Shown: positions 1 through 7,700 of the stretch, piece after piece
How the letters are laid out: every line of letters starts with the position of its first letter
Position numbering within the stretch: position 1 is the first letter of the stretch
From: Alphaproteobacteria bacterium
GTDB taxonomy: Bacteria; Pseudomonadota; Alphaproteobacteria; Rhodospirillales; Rhodospirillaceae
Direction: 5' to 3'
DNA: 10,289 nt
Assembly (NCBI GenBank): GCA_015228695.1
Contig: JADGDA010000070.1
Coordinates: 1-10,289 of the forward strand
Program-made: the position numbers and the translations under genes
Notes under the pieces: model-generated
Databases searched by the model: none
What the model was told of the DNA's origin: nothing
The model's input: the letters and a program-made list of their open reading frames with translations, nothing else

Positions 1-61
1 CGACGATCGCCGTTCCGATACCACCGATGCCGCCCGTCACCAGGACCTTGCGATGAGGCAT
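1..61 (-). CDS. phaB: Short-chain dehydrogenase, 5' fragment; probable acetoacetyl-CoA reductase
   Basis: Only the first 20 codons are in the window; the gene continues past the left edge. The translation contains VTGGIGGIGTAI, the glycine-rich TGxxxGIG motif that opens the Rossmann fold of short-chain dehydrogenases and binds NAD(P)H. The exact form GGxGGIGTAI is typical of PhaB, the NADPH-dependent acetoacetyl-CoA reductase of polyhydroxyalkanoate synthesis; FabG-type 3-oxoacyl-ACP reductases more often read GGxxRGIG. The start is supported by an AAGGA Shine-Dalgarno sequence (plus-strand 69-73) about 7 nt before the ATG. It lies 48 bp downstream of the rubrerythrin gene on the same strand and is probably cotranscribed with it. 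Membership of the SDR family is firm; the PhaB assignment rests on 20 residues and is tentative. Confidence 0.7.
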   Translation of the reverse strand, partial: MPHRKVLVTGGIGGIGTAIV

Positions 62-109
62 GTTGTCGTTCCTTTCACATGGGTTGAGTGTTTCGTCCGG
101 CCCGGCGCG

Positions 110-610
110 TCAGGCCACCTTTTCATAGGATGCGCGTTTGGCTCCGCAGACCGGGCACTTCTCCGGCGGCTCGCCGAACACGGTATGGCCGCAGATTTCG
201 CAGATGTGGATGTCCGCGGGGGCAAGGTCCTTTCCGCCCTCCAGGGCCGCGATGGCCTGGGCGTAGAGGACGCTGTGGACCTTTTCCACCTCCAGGGCGT
301 GGCGCATGCCCATGGCGGCGCGCTTCTCGCCCTCCTCCTCGGCAGTCCGCACCATGCCGGGATACATCTCCGCGACCTCGTAGTCCTCTCCGGCCTTGGC
401 TTCCTTCAGATTGTCCAGGGTCCCGTTCACGCCGCCCATGTTGCGCAGATGGGTATGGGCGTGGATGGTCTCGGCCGCAGCCACGGCGCGGAACAGATTC
501 GCGATAACCGGGTATCCATCCTGCTCCGCCTTCTTGGCGAAGGCGAGATACTTGCGATTGGCTTGGCTTTCTCCGGCAAAGGCGTCCTTGAGATTGTCCT
601 TGGTATTCAT
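110..610 (-). CDS. rbr: Rubrerythrin (diiron peroxidase with C-terminal rubredoxin-like domain)
   Basis: This 166-residue protein has the classic rubrerythrin layout. An N-terminal ferritin-like four-helix bundle (about residues 1-130) carries the diiron ligands E14, E47xxH50, E78xxE81 (just before MYP) and E109xxH112. A C-terminal rubredoxin-like module has two CxxC knuckles, C137-x2-C140 and C152-x2-C155, for a single Fe(SCys)4 site. The family reduces hydrogen peroxide in the cytoplasm, with electrons passing from the rubredoxin site to the diiron centre. All ligands are present and the length is normal, so the protein should be functional. The ATG is preceded by AAGGA at a good distance. 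It starts 29 bp after the stop of the ferredoxin-NADP+ reductase gene, which could supply its electrons; that pairing is inferred from position. Confidence 0.96.
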   Translation of the reverse strand: MNTKDNLKDAFAGESQANRKYLAFAKKAEQDGYPVIANLFRAVAAAETIHAHTHLRNMGGVNGTLDNLKEAKAGEDYEVAEMYPGMVRTAEEEGEKRAAMGMRHALEVEKVHSVLYAQAIAALEGGKDLAPADIHICEICGHTVFGEPPEKCPVCGAKRASYEKVA

Positions 611-639
611 GGATGCGTCCTTTTTGCTTGATGAGCGGA

Positions 640-1446
640 TCACCAGTATTTTTCCCGATGCAGGGTGCCGACGCTCTGCCGCTCGCCCACGACGTGGCCA
701 CGGGCGGTCAGAAGCGTTTCCGCCTGCTCGATCATGCCTGGATTGCCGCAGAGGAAAACATGGGTGTCCGGGGGGGAAAGGGGAAAGCCGCAGACCTCGG
801 CGAGGGCCGGGTTTTCCAGCCAGACGGGCAGTCTGCCCGTGCGCCCCTTCCAGTCCGGGTCTCCCTCCGGGCGGGAGATCACCGGGATGTAGGCGAAGTT
901 CGCCCGCACCCGGCTCAGCGCCTCCAACTCCCCACGGTAGCCGAGATCCCACGAATAACTGGCCCCTTGCAGAACCGCCATTTTCCGTCCCTCCCCCTCC
1001 AGGACGTAGGTGCGCAGCATGCTGATATAGGGGGCGAGCCCCGTTCCCGTCGCCACCAGAAGAACATTGGCGTCCATCGGGACGGATTCCAGGGTGAACA
1101 TGCCCTTGGCGCGGGGACCGACGAACAGCCGCTCCCCCGGACCCATCGCGAACAGGCGCGGGGTGAGGGCGCCGTTGGTCACCAGCGTGACGTAAAATTC
1201 CAGGAAATCCCGCTGGACGCTGCCGGAGGAGATGGAGTAGGCGCGCTTGATCACCTTGTCGGGAGAGGCCGGCCCCTCCTCGGCCGCGGAGGCCTCGGGC
1301 ACGCGGGGCGCGTCGGAGCGAAGGCCGAGAACCGCGTATTGGCCGGGCGTGAAGTCGGGAACCCCTCCGTCCGGCTTCACCCTCAGGATGGCAAGCTGCG
1401 GCGTGATATCGATCCGCCCGACCAAGGTCGCATTGTAATCCGACAT
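640..1446 (-). CDS. fpr: Ferredoxin--NADP+ reductase
   Basis: A 268-residue cytoplasmic flavoprotein of the plant-type/bacterial FNR superfamily. The FAD domain (about residues 1-120) includes GQY at 35-37 and the FAD signature RAYSISS at 68-74. The NADP domain (about 126-268) includes the pyridine-nucleotide motif GTGLAPY at 134-140 and CGNPGM at 233-238. The protein ends in EKYW, the aromatic C-terminus of bacterial Fpr-type enzymes, whose last residues stack over the flavin. It exchanges electrons between NADPH and ferredoxin or flavodoxin. A stretch of about 20 Ala/Pro/Glu-rich residues (45-64) before the FAD signature looks like a lineage-specific loop. It is the first gene of the minus-strand unit leading to rubrerythrin. 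The Shine-Dalgarno sequence is weak (a G-rich run next to the ATG), but the ATG matches the expected N-terminus. Confidence 0.94.
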   Translation of the reverse strand: MSDYNATLVGRIDITPQLAILRVKPDGGVPDFTPGQYAVLGLRSDAPRVPEASAAEEGPASPDKVIKRAYSISSGSVQRDFLEFYVTLVTNGALTPRLFAMGPGERLFVGPRAKGMFTLESVPMDANVLLVATGTGLAPYISMLRTYVLEGEGRKMAVLQGASYSWDLGYRGELEALSRVRANFAYIPVISRPEGDPDWKGRTGRLPVWLENPALAEVCGFPLSPPDTHVFLCGNPGMIEQAETLLTARGHVVGERQSVGTLHREKYW

Positions 1447-1613
1447 GCCCGCCCCCCGAAGCCACCGCGAAACGATGGATACTAGCGCACCCCGGTGAAG
1501 ATTCCGACTCCATTACGGCATCCCCAGTCCCCATTTCTCCGGATCGGGATTGCCCTGCTCCCGGAGATTGGGATACCGTGCCCGCGCGGCCGCCAACGGA
1601 GGAAAGGGTGAGG
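1447..1613. promoter_or_regulatory. Divergent intergenic region between fpr and the gamma-carbonic anhydrase gene
   Basis: This 167-bp gap separates two divergently read genes and should hold both promoters. On the minus strand a TAGTAT hexamer (1479-1484) could be the -10 box for fpr, but I see no good -35 partner. On the plus strand TTGCCC (1550-1555) and GATACC (1572-1577), 16 bp apart, form a weak candidate promoter. A 7-bp inverted repeat, TCTCCGG (1536-1542) and CCGGAGA (1561-1567), lies across that candidate and could be a regulator site. GGAGGAAAGG at 1598-1607 is the ribosome-binding site of the downstream gene. The promoter assignments are by eye and uncertain. Confidence 0.35.
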
Positions 1614-2147
1614 ATGATGAACGGTCTTGTTCTTCCCTGGAAAGGGATCGATCCGCAAATCCACGGACAGGCGTTCGTCGCCCCCAACGCCACCGTGATC
1701 GGCGACACCGTGATCGGAGAGGGGGCGTCCATTTGGTTCGGGACCGTGGTCCGGGGCGACGTCCATGAAATCCGCATCGGCGCGCGGACCAACATTCAGG
1801 ACAATTCCGTCGTTCATGTGACCGGGGGCAAGTTCGGGACCTACATCGGCTCCGACATCACCATCGGCCACCGCGCCATTCTCCACGCCTGCACCCTGGA
1901 GAACCACTGCTTTATCGGCATGGGGGCGACGGTGATGGACGGCGCGGTGGTGGAAAGCAACGCCATGGTCGCGGCGGGAGCCATGGTGACCCCGGGCAAG
2001 CGGGTGGCCTCGGGCGAGTTGTGGGGCGGCAGCCCGGCCAAGTTCCTGCGCCGTCTGAGCGATCCGGAACTCGAACACTTCGACGTGCTGGTCGCCATGT
2101 ACGTCCGACTGGGCGCGGATTACCGGGCCATGATGGCGGGGCGCTGA
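1614..2147 (+). CDS. Gamma-class carbonic anhydrase family protein (left-handed beta-helix)
   Basis: A 177-residue hexapeptide-repeat protein related to CamH, YrdA, PaaY and CaiE. Repeats such as VIGDTVIGEG and IGSDITIG build the left-handed beta-helix across most of its length. The three zinc ligands expected of gamma carbonic anhydrases are present: H68 (VVHV), H86 and H91 (GHRAILH). So are R47 and D49 (RGD) and Q62-D63, which correspond to conserved structural and catalytic residues of the archaeal enzyme Cam. The acidic proton-shuttle loop of Cam is absent, as in the CamH/YrdA subgroup. It probably acts as a cytoplasmic trimer, either hydrating CO2 or as a related metalloprotein of unknown substrate. 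The ATG at 1614 is chosen because GGAGGAAAGG ends 6 nt before it; an in-frame GTG at 1578 has no such site. The 3' end overlaps the convergent dmeF gene by 28 bp. Confidence 0.93.
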   Translation: MMNGLVLPWKGIDPQIHGQAFVAPNATVIGDTVIGEGASIWFGTVVRGDVHEIRIGARTNIQDNSVVHVTGGKFGTYIGSDITIGHRAILHACTLENHCFIGMGATVMDGAVVESNAMVAAGAMVTPGKRVASGELWGGSPAKFLRRLSDPELEHFDVLVAMYVRLGADYRAMMAGR

Positions 2148-3109
2148 AGGACCTCTTGCGGCCCGCAGTCCTCTCCGGGACAGGAGAGCACCTCCACGGT
2201 GACGTGGCTCAGTTCGTGGACGGCGGCCAGCAGGCCCTTGTAATGGTCGGGCCCGCGCGGGGCGTGGGTGACGACGGACAGGATGGCGCCCCAGTGGCCC
2301 GGCCCCACCTGCCAGAGGTGAAGATCGGCCAGCCGGTTGTCGGCGTCTCCTTCCACGGCGGCGCGGACCTCCTCCCGCAGTTCCCGATCGTCGCTGTGGT
2401 CCACGAGAACGGCCCCCGTCTTGCGCACCAGCCCCAGGGACCATTTGGTGATGACGGCGGCTCCGACGAACCCCATCACCGGGTCCATCCACCACCAGCC
2501 GAGATACTTGCCCACCAGCAGAGCGGCAATCGCCAGCACCGAGGTCAGGATATCGGCCAGGATGTGGATATAGGCGGCGCGCAGATTGTGATCGTGTTCC
2601 TCGTGATCGTGGGGATGGCCGTGGTGGTGGCCGTCATCGTGATCCTCATGCCCGTGTCCCCCCAGGATCACCGCGCTGACGAGGTTCACCGCCAAGCCCA
2701 GGACGGCGACCCCCAGGGCCTCGTCGAAGGCGATGGTCTGCGCCGTCAGCAGCCGCCGGCCCGACTCCCACGCCATCAGCAGCGCCACGATGAAAAGGAT
2801 GACCGCGCTGGCGAATCCGCCAAGGGTTCCGACCTTGCCGGTGCCGAAGGCGAAGCGGTGGTCGTCGGCGTGCTTGCGGGCGAAGGCATAGGCGAAGGCG
2901 GCGATCCCCAGGGCTCCCGCGTGGGTGGACATGTGCCACCCGTCCGCCAGCAGGGCCATCGAGTTGAACAGCGTTCCCGCCCCGATCTCGATCACCATCA
3001 TGGCAACGGTCAAGACCACGACGATCCGGGTCCGCCGTTCCGCCGATTCCTCCCGCCCGGTCAGAAAGGAATGGGGATGGCGCCAGGGGGATACATCATG
3101 AATGTGCAT
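2120..3109 (-). CDS. dmeF: Cation diffusion facilitator, DmeF-type Co2+/Ni2+ exporter
   Basis: A 329-residue inner-membrane metal/proton antiporter of the CDF family. About six transmembrane helices are visible (first near 27-47, last ending near 225), followed by a cytoplasmic domain. The transport-site residues are present: D56 and H59 in helix 2 (MALLADGWHMSTH) and H182 with D186 in helix 5 (HILAD). Between helices 4 and 5 lies a very His/Asp-rich loop (151-174), usual for metal-sensing loops in this family. The LLADGWHMSTH signature and the His-containing N-terminus (HIHD, HPH) match the DmeF group, which exports cobalt and nickel; zinc or cadmium cannot be excluded. GGAGAG lies 6 nt before the ATG. 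The usual DmeR repressor gene is not next to it in this window. Confidence 0.93.
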   Translation of the reverse strand: MHIHDVSPWRHPHSFLTGREESAERRTRIVVVLTVAMMVIEIGAGTLFNSMALLADGWHMSTHAGALGIAAFAYAFARKHADDHRFAFGTGKVGTLGGFASAVILFIVALLMAWESGRRLLTAQTIAFDEALGVAVLGLAVNLVSAVILGGHGHEDHDDGHHHGHPHDHEEHDHNLRAAYIHILADILTSVLAIAALLVGKYLGWWWMDPVMGFVGAAVITKWSLGLVRKTGAVLVDHSDDRELREEVRAAVEGDADNRLADLHLWQVGPGHWGAILSVVTHAPRGPDHYKGLLAAVHELSHVTVEVLSCPGEDCGPQEVLQRPAIMAR

Positions 3110-3274
3110 GACCGCTCTCCGATACAGGGGCCATCCTATCGCAAAACCGTATATGAGAAAATGCTGATTTAATCGAGGAAGAGGCTTGTCCCCCGCGTCC
3201 GCTCATGTCTAAATCCCCAGGTTGTCGGTCGGCTTGGCTTGGCCTGGGCGCGGCCGTTGTCGAGGAGTCGTCCC
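3110..3274. promoter_or_regulatory. Divergent control region between dmeF and the cupin-RND operon
   Basis: This 165-bp spacer must drive dmeF leftwards and the cupin-adaptor-pump operon rightwards. Its 3140-3180 part is markedly more AT-rich than its surroundings. A plausible rightward promoter is TTGTCC (3186-3191) and TCTAAA (3208-3213), spaced 16 bp. For dmeF a TAGGAT hexamer on the minus strand (3134-3139) could be a -10 box, with no convincing -35 element. An imperfect dyad, GATACAGGGG-CCATCCTATC (3121-3140), lies just upstream of dmeF: AT-rich ends around G/C tracts, loosely like CsoR/RcnR/DmeR-type metal-sensor operators. GAGGAG (3262-3267) is the ribosome-binding site for the cupin gene. 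All promoter and operator calls are by eye. Confidence 0.35.
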
Positions 3275-3700
3275 ATGAAGATCCACCATGCCGCGCTCGC
3301 CGCCGGCGTCGCTCTGCTCGCGTCCATCGCCGTGGCCCACGCGGAGGGTCCCTATAAAAAGGTTGAGCCGGTCCTCGCCGCGTCCGAAACCGTGATCGGG
3401 GAACCGCTCCGGCTTCCCGACGGATCGCCCCTGACCGTCACGGCGACCATCGTCACCATCGAGCCCGGCGAGGAGACCGCGTGGCATAAGCACGGCGTTC
3501 CGCTCTACGTCCACATCCTGTCCGGAGAGGTGACGGTGGACTATGGGGAAAAGGGCACCCGCGCCTTCGGCCCCGGCGGCGCGTTCATGGAAGCGATGGA
3601 TCATTGGCACCGGGGCACCAACCGGGGCAAGGAGCCGGTGCGCATCCTCGCCGTGTACATGGGATCGGACAAGGCCCGGAACGTCATCCCCAGGGATTGA
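3275..3700 (+). CDS. Secreted cupin-domain protein
   Basis: A 141-residue protein with a clear Sec signal peptide: K2, a hydrophobic stretch over about 6-21 and a probable cut after AHA at residue 23. The rest is one small beta-barrel cupin. Cupin motif 1 gives G65-x5-H71-x-H73, but the usual metal-binding Glu is replaced (L77 at the expected place) before G84. Motif 2 supplies H112-x3-N116. A three-His metal site is therefore likely, but function cannot be read from the fold; metal-dependent oxygenases, sugar binders and metal sensors all use it. GAGGAG lies 7 nt before the ATG, which favours this start over an upstream TTG at 3239. The gene ends 39 bp before the RND adaptor gene and probably opens that operon, so its product may bind a metal or ligand in the periplasm for the pump. 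Confidence 0.88.
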   Translation: MKIHHAALAAGVALLASIAVAHAEGPYKKVEPVLAASETVIGEPLRLPDGSPLTVTATIVTIEPGEETAWHKHGVPLYVHILSGEVTVDYGEKGTRAFGPGGAFMEAMDHWHRGTNRGKEPVRILAVYMGSDKARNVIPRD

Positions 3701-3739
3701 TTCCGAAGCAGGCGTTTGCCCAAAACAGGAGTTCGAAGG

Positions 3740-4744
3740 ATGGGCCATCACCTCCGCGACCGGACGAGCCGGCGCGCCGTTCGGGCCCTCTGGGCCGCCC
3801 TTGTGACCGCCGGAACCGCCGCGTCCGCTTCGGCGGCGGAGTTTACGGTGGCGAAAGTCCTGGTCGACGATCTCAAGGCCGGATACGCCACCGTCGAGGC
3901 GACGGACCTTCTGGACGCGCGGGCCCGGATCGGCGGCTCCATCGCCGGCCTCGTCGTCGATGAGGGCTCCATGGTCACGGAAGGGCAGGTCATCGCCACC
4001 GTCGGCGACCGCAAGCTCACCTTCGAGATGAGCGCGATCGCCGCCCGGGCCCAATCCCTGAACGCCGAGCGCGCCCAGGCCCTGACGGACTACAACCGCG
4101 TCCGCGAGTTGACCGAACGCGGGGTAACGCCCAAAACCCGGCTGACCGACGCCGAGACCAAGCTCAAGGTCGCCGAGCGCAATCTGGCCGCCATGGAAGC
4201 CGAACGCGACGTCGTGGGGCAACGCGCCAAGGATGGCAACGTCCTCTCCCCCGCCGCCGGCCGGGTGGTCAAGGTCCATATCTCCGACGGATCGGTGGTC
4301 ATGCCCGGTGACGTGATCGCGGTCGTTGCCCCGGAAAAGTACGTTCTGCGCATGCGTCTGCCGGAACGCAACGCCCGCTTCGTCGCCGTCGGCACCCCGG
4401 TCCTGGTCGGCCCGCGCGGGCTGGACATCCCCCGGCCCGAGGCCCTGTCCAAGGGAGAGGTCGCCCAGGTCTATCCCTCCATGGACCAGGGGCGGGTGGT
4501 CGCCGACGTCAAGCTCGACGGCCTCGGGGATTTCTTCATCGGCGAGCGGGCGATGGTCTACGTCACCTCGGGCACGCGGGAAGCCTTGGTCGTCCCCGCC
4601 GAGGCGATTTCCCGTCGCTTCGGAGTCGCCTACGTCCGGCTGAAGGGCGGGGCCGAGGTCGTGGTCCAACCCGGCCAGCCGGTGCGGGGCGGCACCGAGA
4701 TTCTGGCCGGACTGAACGAGGGCGACGTGGTGGTGACGCCGTGA
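3740..4744 (+). CDS. RND efflux system periplasmic adaptor (membrane fusion protein)
   Basis: A 334-residue HlyD/AcrA-family adaptor linking an inner-membrane RND pump to an outer-membrane channel. The N-terminus is a signal peptide with an Arg-rich start (SRRAVRA, residues 10-16, faintly Tat-like), a hydrophobic core and a probable cut after ASA or ASAA near 32-33. No lipobox Cys is present, so it is not a lipoprotein. The first lipoyl half-motif spans about 61-90 (GGSIAGLVVDEGSMV), a coiled-coil hairpin about 95-162, and the second lipoyl half about 168-197 (SPAAGRVVKV). Beta-barrel and membrane-proximal domains follow to the C-terminus (VVVTP). AGGAG at 3727-3731 lies 8 nt before this ATG. 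Its stop overlaps the pump's GTG start, so the two are translationally coupled. The substrate is unknown. Confidence 0.94.
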   Translation: MGHHLRDRTSRRAVRALWAALVTAGTAASASAAEFTVAKVLVDDLKAGYATVEATDLLDARARIGGSIAGLVVDEGSMVTEGQVIATVGDRKLTFEMSAIAARAQSLNAERAQALTDYNRVRELTERGVTPKTRLTDAETKLKVAERNLAAMEAERDVVGQRAKDGNVLSPAAGRVVKVHISDGSVVMPGDVIAVVAPEKYVLRMRLPERNARFVAVGTPVLVGPRGLDIPRPEALSKGEVAQVYPSMDQGRVVADVKLDGLGDFFIGERAMVYVTSGTREALVVPAEAISRRFGVAYVRLKGGAEVVVQPGQPVRGGTEILAGLNEGDVVVTP

Positions 4745-7700
4745 ACCTCGGTATTTCCGGCCGGATCACCCGGGCCTTCATCCGCTCCCCCCTGACCCCC
4801 CTGTTCCTGCTCGCGGCGGTGGCCATGGGCGCGGTCGCCCTGTTCGCCCTGGCGCGGGAAGAAGAGCCGCAAATCTCGGTGCCAATGGTGGACATCCTGG
4901 TGTCCGCCAACGGACTGAAGGCGGTGGACGCGGTCGGCCTCGTCACCAAGCCCCTGGAGGACGTGGTCAAGAGCATCGACGACGTCGAACACGTTTACTC
5001 CCAGACCCGCGACGATCAGGTCGCGGTCACCCTCCGGTTCAACGTCGGCACCGACCAGGACACCGCGATCCTGCGCGTGCATGAAAAAATCCGCGCCGGT
5101 CTGGACCGCCTTCCCCACGGCATCCCCGAGCCCCTGATCATCGGCCGGGGCATCAACGACGTGCCGATCGTGGTCGTCACCCTGAGCCCGAAGCCGGGCT
5201 TCGAGGCGCGGTGGGACGACAACGGGCTGTACCAGATCGCGGATCAGTTGCTGCCGGAGCTGATGAAGGTGCCGAACACCGGCCTCAACTTCATGGTCGG
5301 GGGCCGTCCCAACCAGATCCGGGTCGAGCCCTCTCCCGAGAAGCTGGCCCTTTACGGGGTGACCCTGAGCCAGCTCGCGGCGAAGATCGAGAACGCCAAC
5401 CGCTCCTTCGTCGCCGGGGCGGTCCGCGAGACCAACCGCGAGATTCCGGTCGTCGCCGGGCAGACGTTGCAGGGGATCGCCGACATCGGCATGCTGCTGC
5501 TCACCACCCGCGACGGGCGGGCCGTCTACGTCAAGGACGTGGCCAACGTCGTCATCGGCGCGGCCCCGGCGGCAAGCCGGGTCTGGCAGGTGGACGTCTC
5601 CCCCGACGGCGAGGTGAAAACCCGGCCCGCGGTCAGTATCGCCCTCGCCAAGCGCAAGGGAGCCAACGCGGTCGAGGTCTCCCGGGGGGTCATCCGCAAC
5701 CTGGAACGGCTGCACGGCTCCCTGATCCCCGGCGACATCCAGATCGATATCAACCGCGATTACGGAGAGACCGCCAACGAGAAAGCCGATGAACTCCTGT
5801 TTCATCTGGCGCTGGCCACGGTGTCGATCGTCGTCCTGATCACCCTGGTGGTGGGCTGGCGCGAGGGGCTGGTGGTGATGGTGGTGATCCCGACCACCAT
5901 CCTGCTGACCCTGTTCGCCTCGTATCTGATGGGGTTCACCATCAACCGGGTCAGCCTGTTCGCGCTGATCTTCTCCATCGGCATCCTGGTGGACGACGCC
6001 ATCGTGGTGGTGGAAAACATCGTCCGTCACTGGCAGATGAAGGACGGACGCTCCGTCGTGCAGAAGGCGGTGGAGGGCGTGGCCGAGGTCGGCAATCCGA
6101 CCATCGTCGCCACCTCGACCATCGTCGCCGCTCTGCTGCCGATGATGTTCGTCAGCGGGCTGATGGGGCCGTACATGAGCCCGATTCCGGCCAACGCCTC
6201 GGCGGCGATGGTCTTTTCCTTCTTCGTCGCGGTGATTCTCACCCCCTGGCTGCTGGTGGTCCTCGCCGGGGGCAAGGCGGAGCGGATGGCCGAGGAAGAC
6301 GGCGGGCACCAGGATCACGAGGGGGCCATGGGCCGGCTCTATCGCCGGGTCGCCGCGTGGCTTCTGGTGGGCCGGCGCCGGGCGACGGTCTTTCTCGCGA
6401 TCGTGGGCGTGGCGACCGTGGGAGTCTGCGTCCTGTTCTACACCCGGGACGTCACGGTCAAGCTGCTGCCGTTCGACAATAAATCCGAGCTTCAGATCGT
6501 GGTCGACCTGCCCGAGGGCTCGACCCTGGAATCCACCGAGCGGGTGTTGATGGGCATCGCCTCCCGCCTCAAGGCCCTGCCGGAGATGACCAGCCTGCAA
6601 GCCTACGTCGGCACGGCCTCCCCCTTCAATTTCAGCGGCCTCGTGCGTCACACCTACCTGCGCAAGAGCCCGCACATGGGCGACCTTCAGATCAACCTGA
6701 CGCCCAAGGATCACCGCGACCGCACCAGCCATCAGGTGGCCCTCGACGTGCGCGGGCGGCTGAAGGGGCTCGACGTTCCTCCGGGAACCAGGGTCAAGGT
6801 GTCGGAGGTTCCCCCCGGCCCCCCCGTGCTCTCCACCCTCATCGCCGAGATCTACGGCCCCGACGACCGGAGCCGCCGCGCCGCCGCCGACAAGGTCAAG
6901 CAGGCGTTTTCCCAGGTGGAGGACATCGTGGACGTGGACGACTCCTTCGGCCACCCGAACGAGCGGCTGCGGTTCGCGATCGAACAGGAGGCGCTCGAAT
7001 TCCACGGGGTCCAGGAAGGCGCCGTCTACGACACCCTGAAAATCCTGCTCGACGGGGTCACTGCGGGCTACTCGCACCGGGGCAACGGTTCCAATCCGGT
7101 GGAAATCGCCGTCCGCCAGCCCAAGGACGCGCTCTTCCCCGGAGAGCGGCTGCTCGCGACCCCGATCCCCGCCCCCGGACCGGCGGGGGATCAGGGGCGG
7201 GTGGTCGAACTCGGCGACGTGGTGACCATGACCCACGAGCCGGCCTCGTACCCGATCTTCCGCCGCAACGGCCATTATACGGAGATGATCACCGCCGAGA
7301 TGGCCGGACGGTTCGAGGCTCCGATCTACGGCATGCTCGCGGTGGAGAAGGTTCTGGCGGCCATGGACTGGGGGGCGGGCGGGCGGCCCCTGATCCGCTA
7401 CCACGGCCAGCCCGAGGACGAGTCGACCGTCTCGCTCCTGTGGGACGGCGAGTGGGAAATCACCTACATCACCTTCCGGGACATGGGCGCGGCGTTCGCG
7501 GTGGCGATTCTGGCCATCTATCTGCTGGTGGTGGGGCAATTCGGCTCGTTCAAGCTGCCGTTGGTGATCCTGGTGCCGGTGCCGTTGACCCTGATCGGCA
7601 TCCTGCTCGGCCACTGGGCGTTCGGGGCCCCGTTCACCGCGACCTCGATGATCGGCTTCATCGCCCTGGCCGGGATCATCGTCCGCAACTCGATCCTGCT

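Noticed and set aside
151..174. Possible CRISPR or tandem repeats anywhere in the window
   Set aside because: No regularly spaced repeats were seen. The only low-complexity stretches are the His-rich loop of dmeF and the Pro-codon tract of dnaX, both inside coding sequence.
110..1795. A 561-codon minus-strand frame that includes rubrerythrin
   Set aside because: Only the last 166 codons are real. The upstream part runs out of frame through fpr and antisense to the carbonic anhydrase gene, and rubrerythrin has its own ATG with a good ribosome-binding site.
2021..3172. A 383-codon plus-strand frame antisense to dmeF
   Set aside because: It is low-complexity and unrelated to any family I know, while dmeF on the opposite strand has complete CDF motifs.
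3716..3739. Upstream TTG start for the RND adaptor
   Set aside because: It has no ribosome-binding site, whereas AGGAG lies 8 nt before the ATG at 3740, and starting there gives a normal signal peptide.
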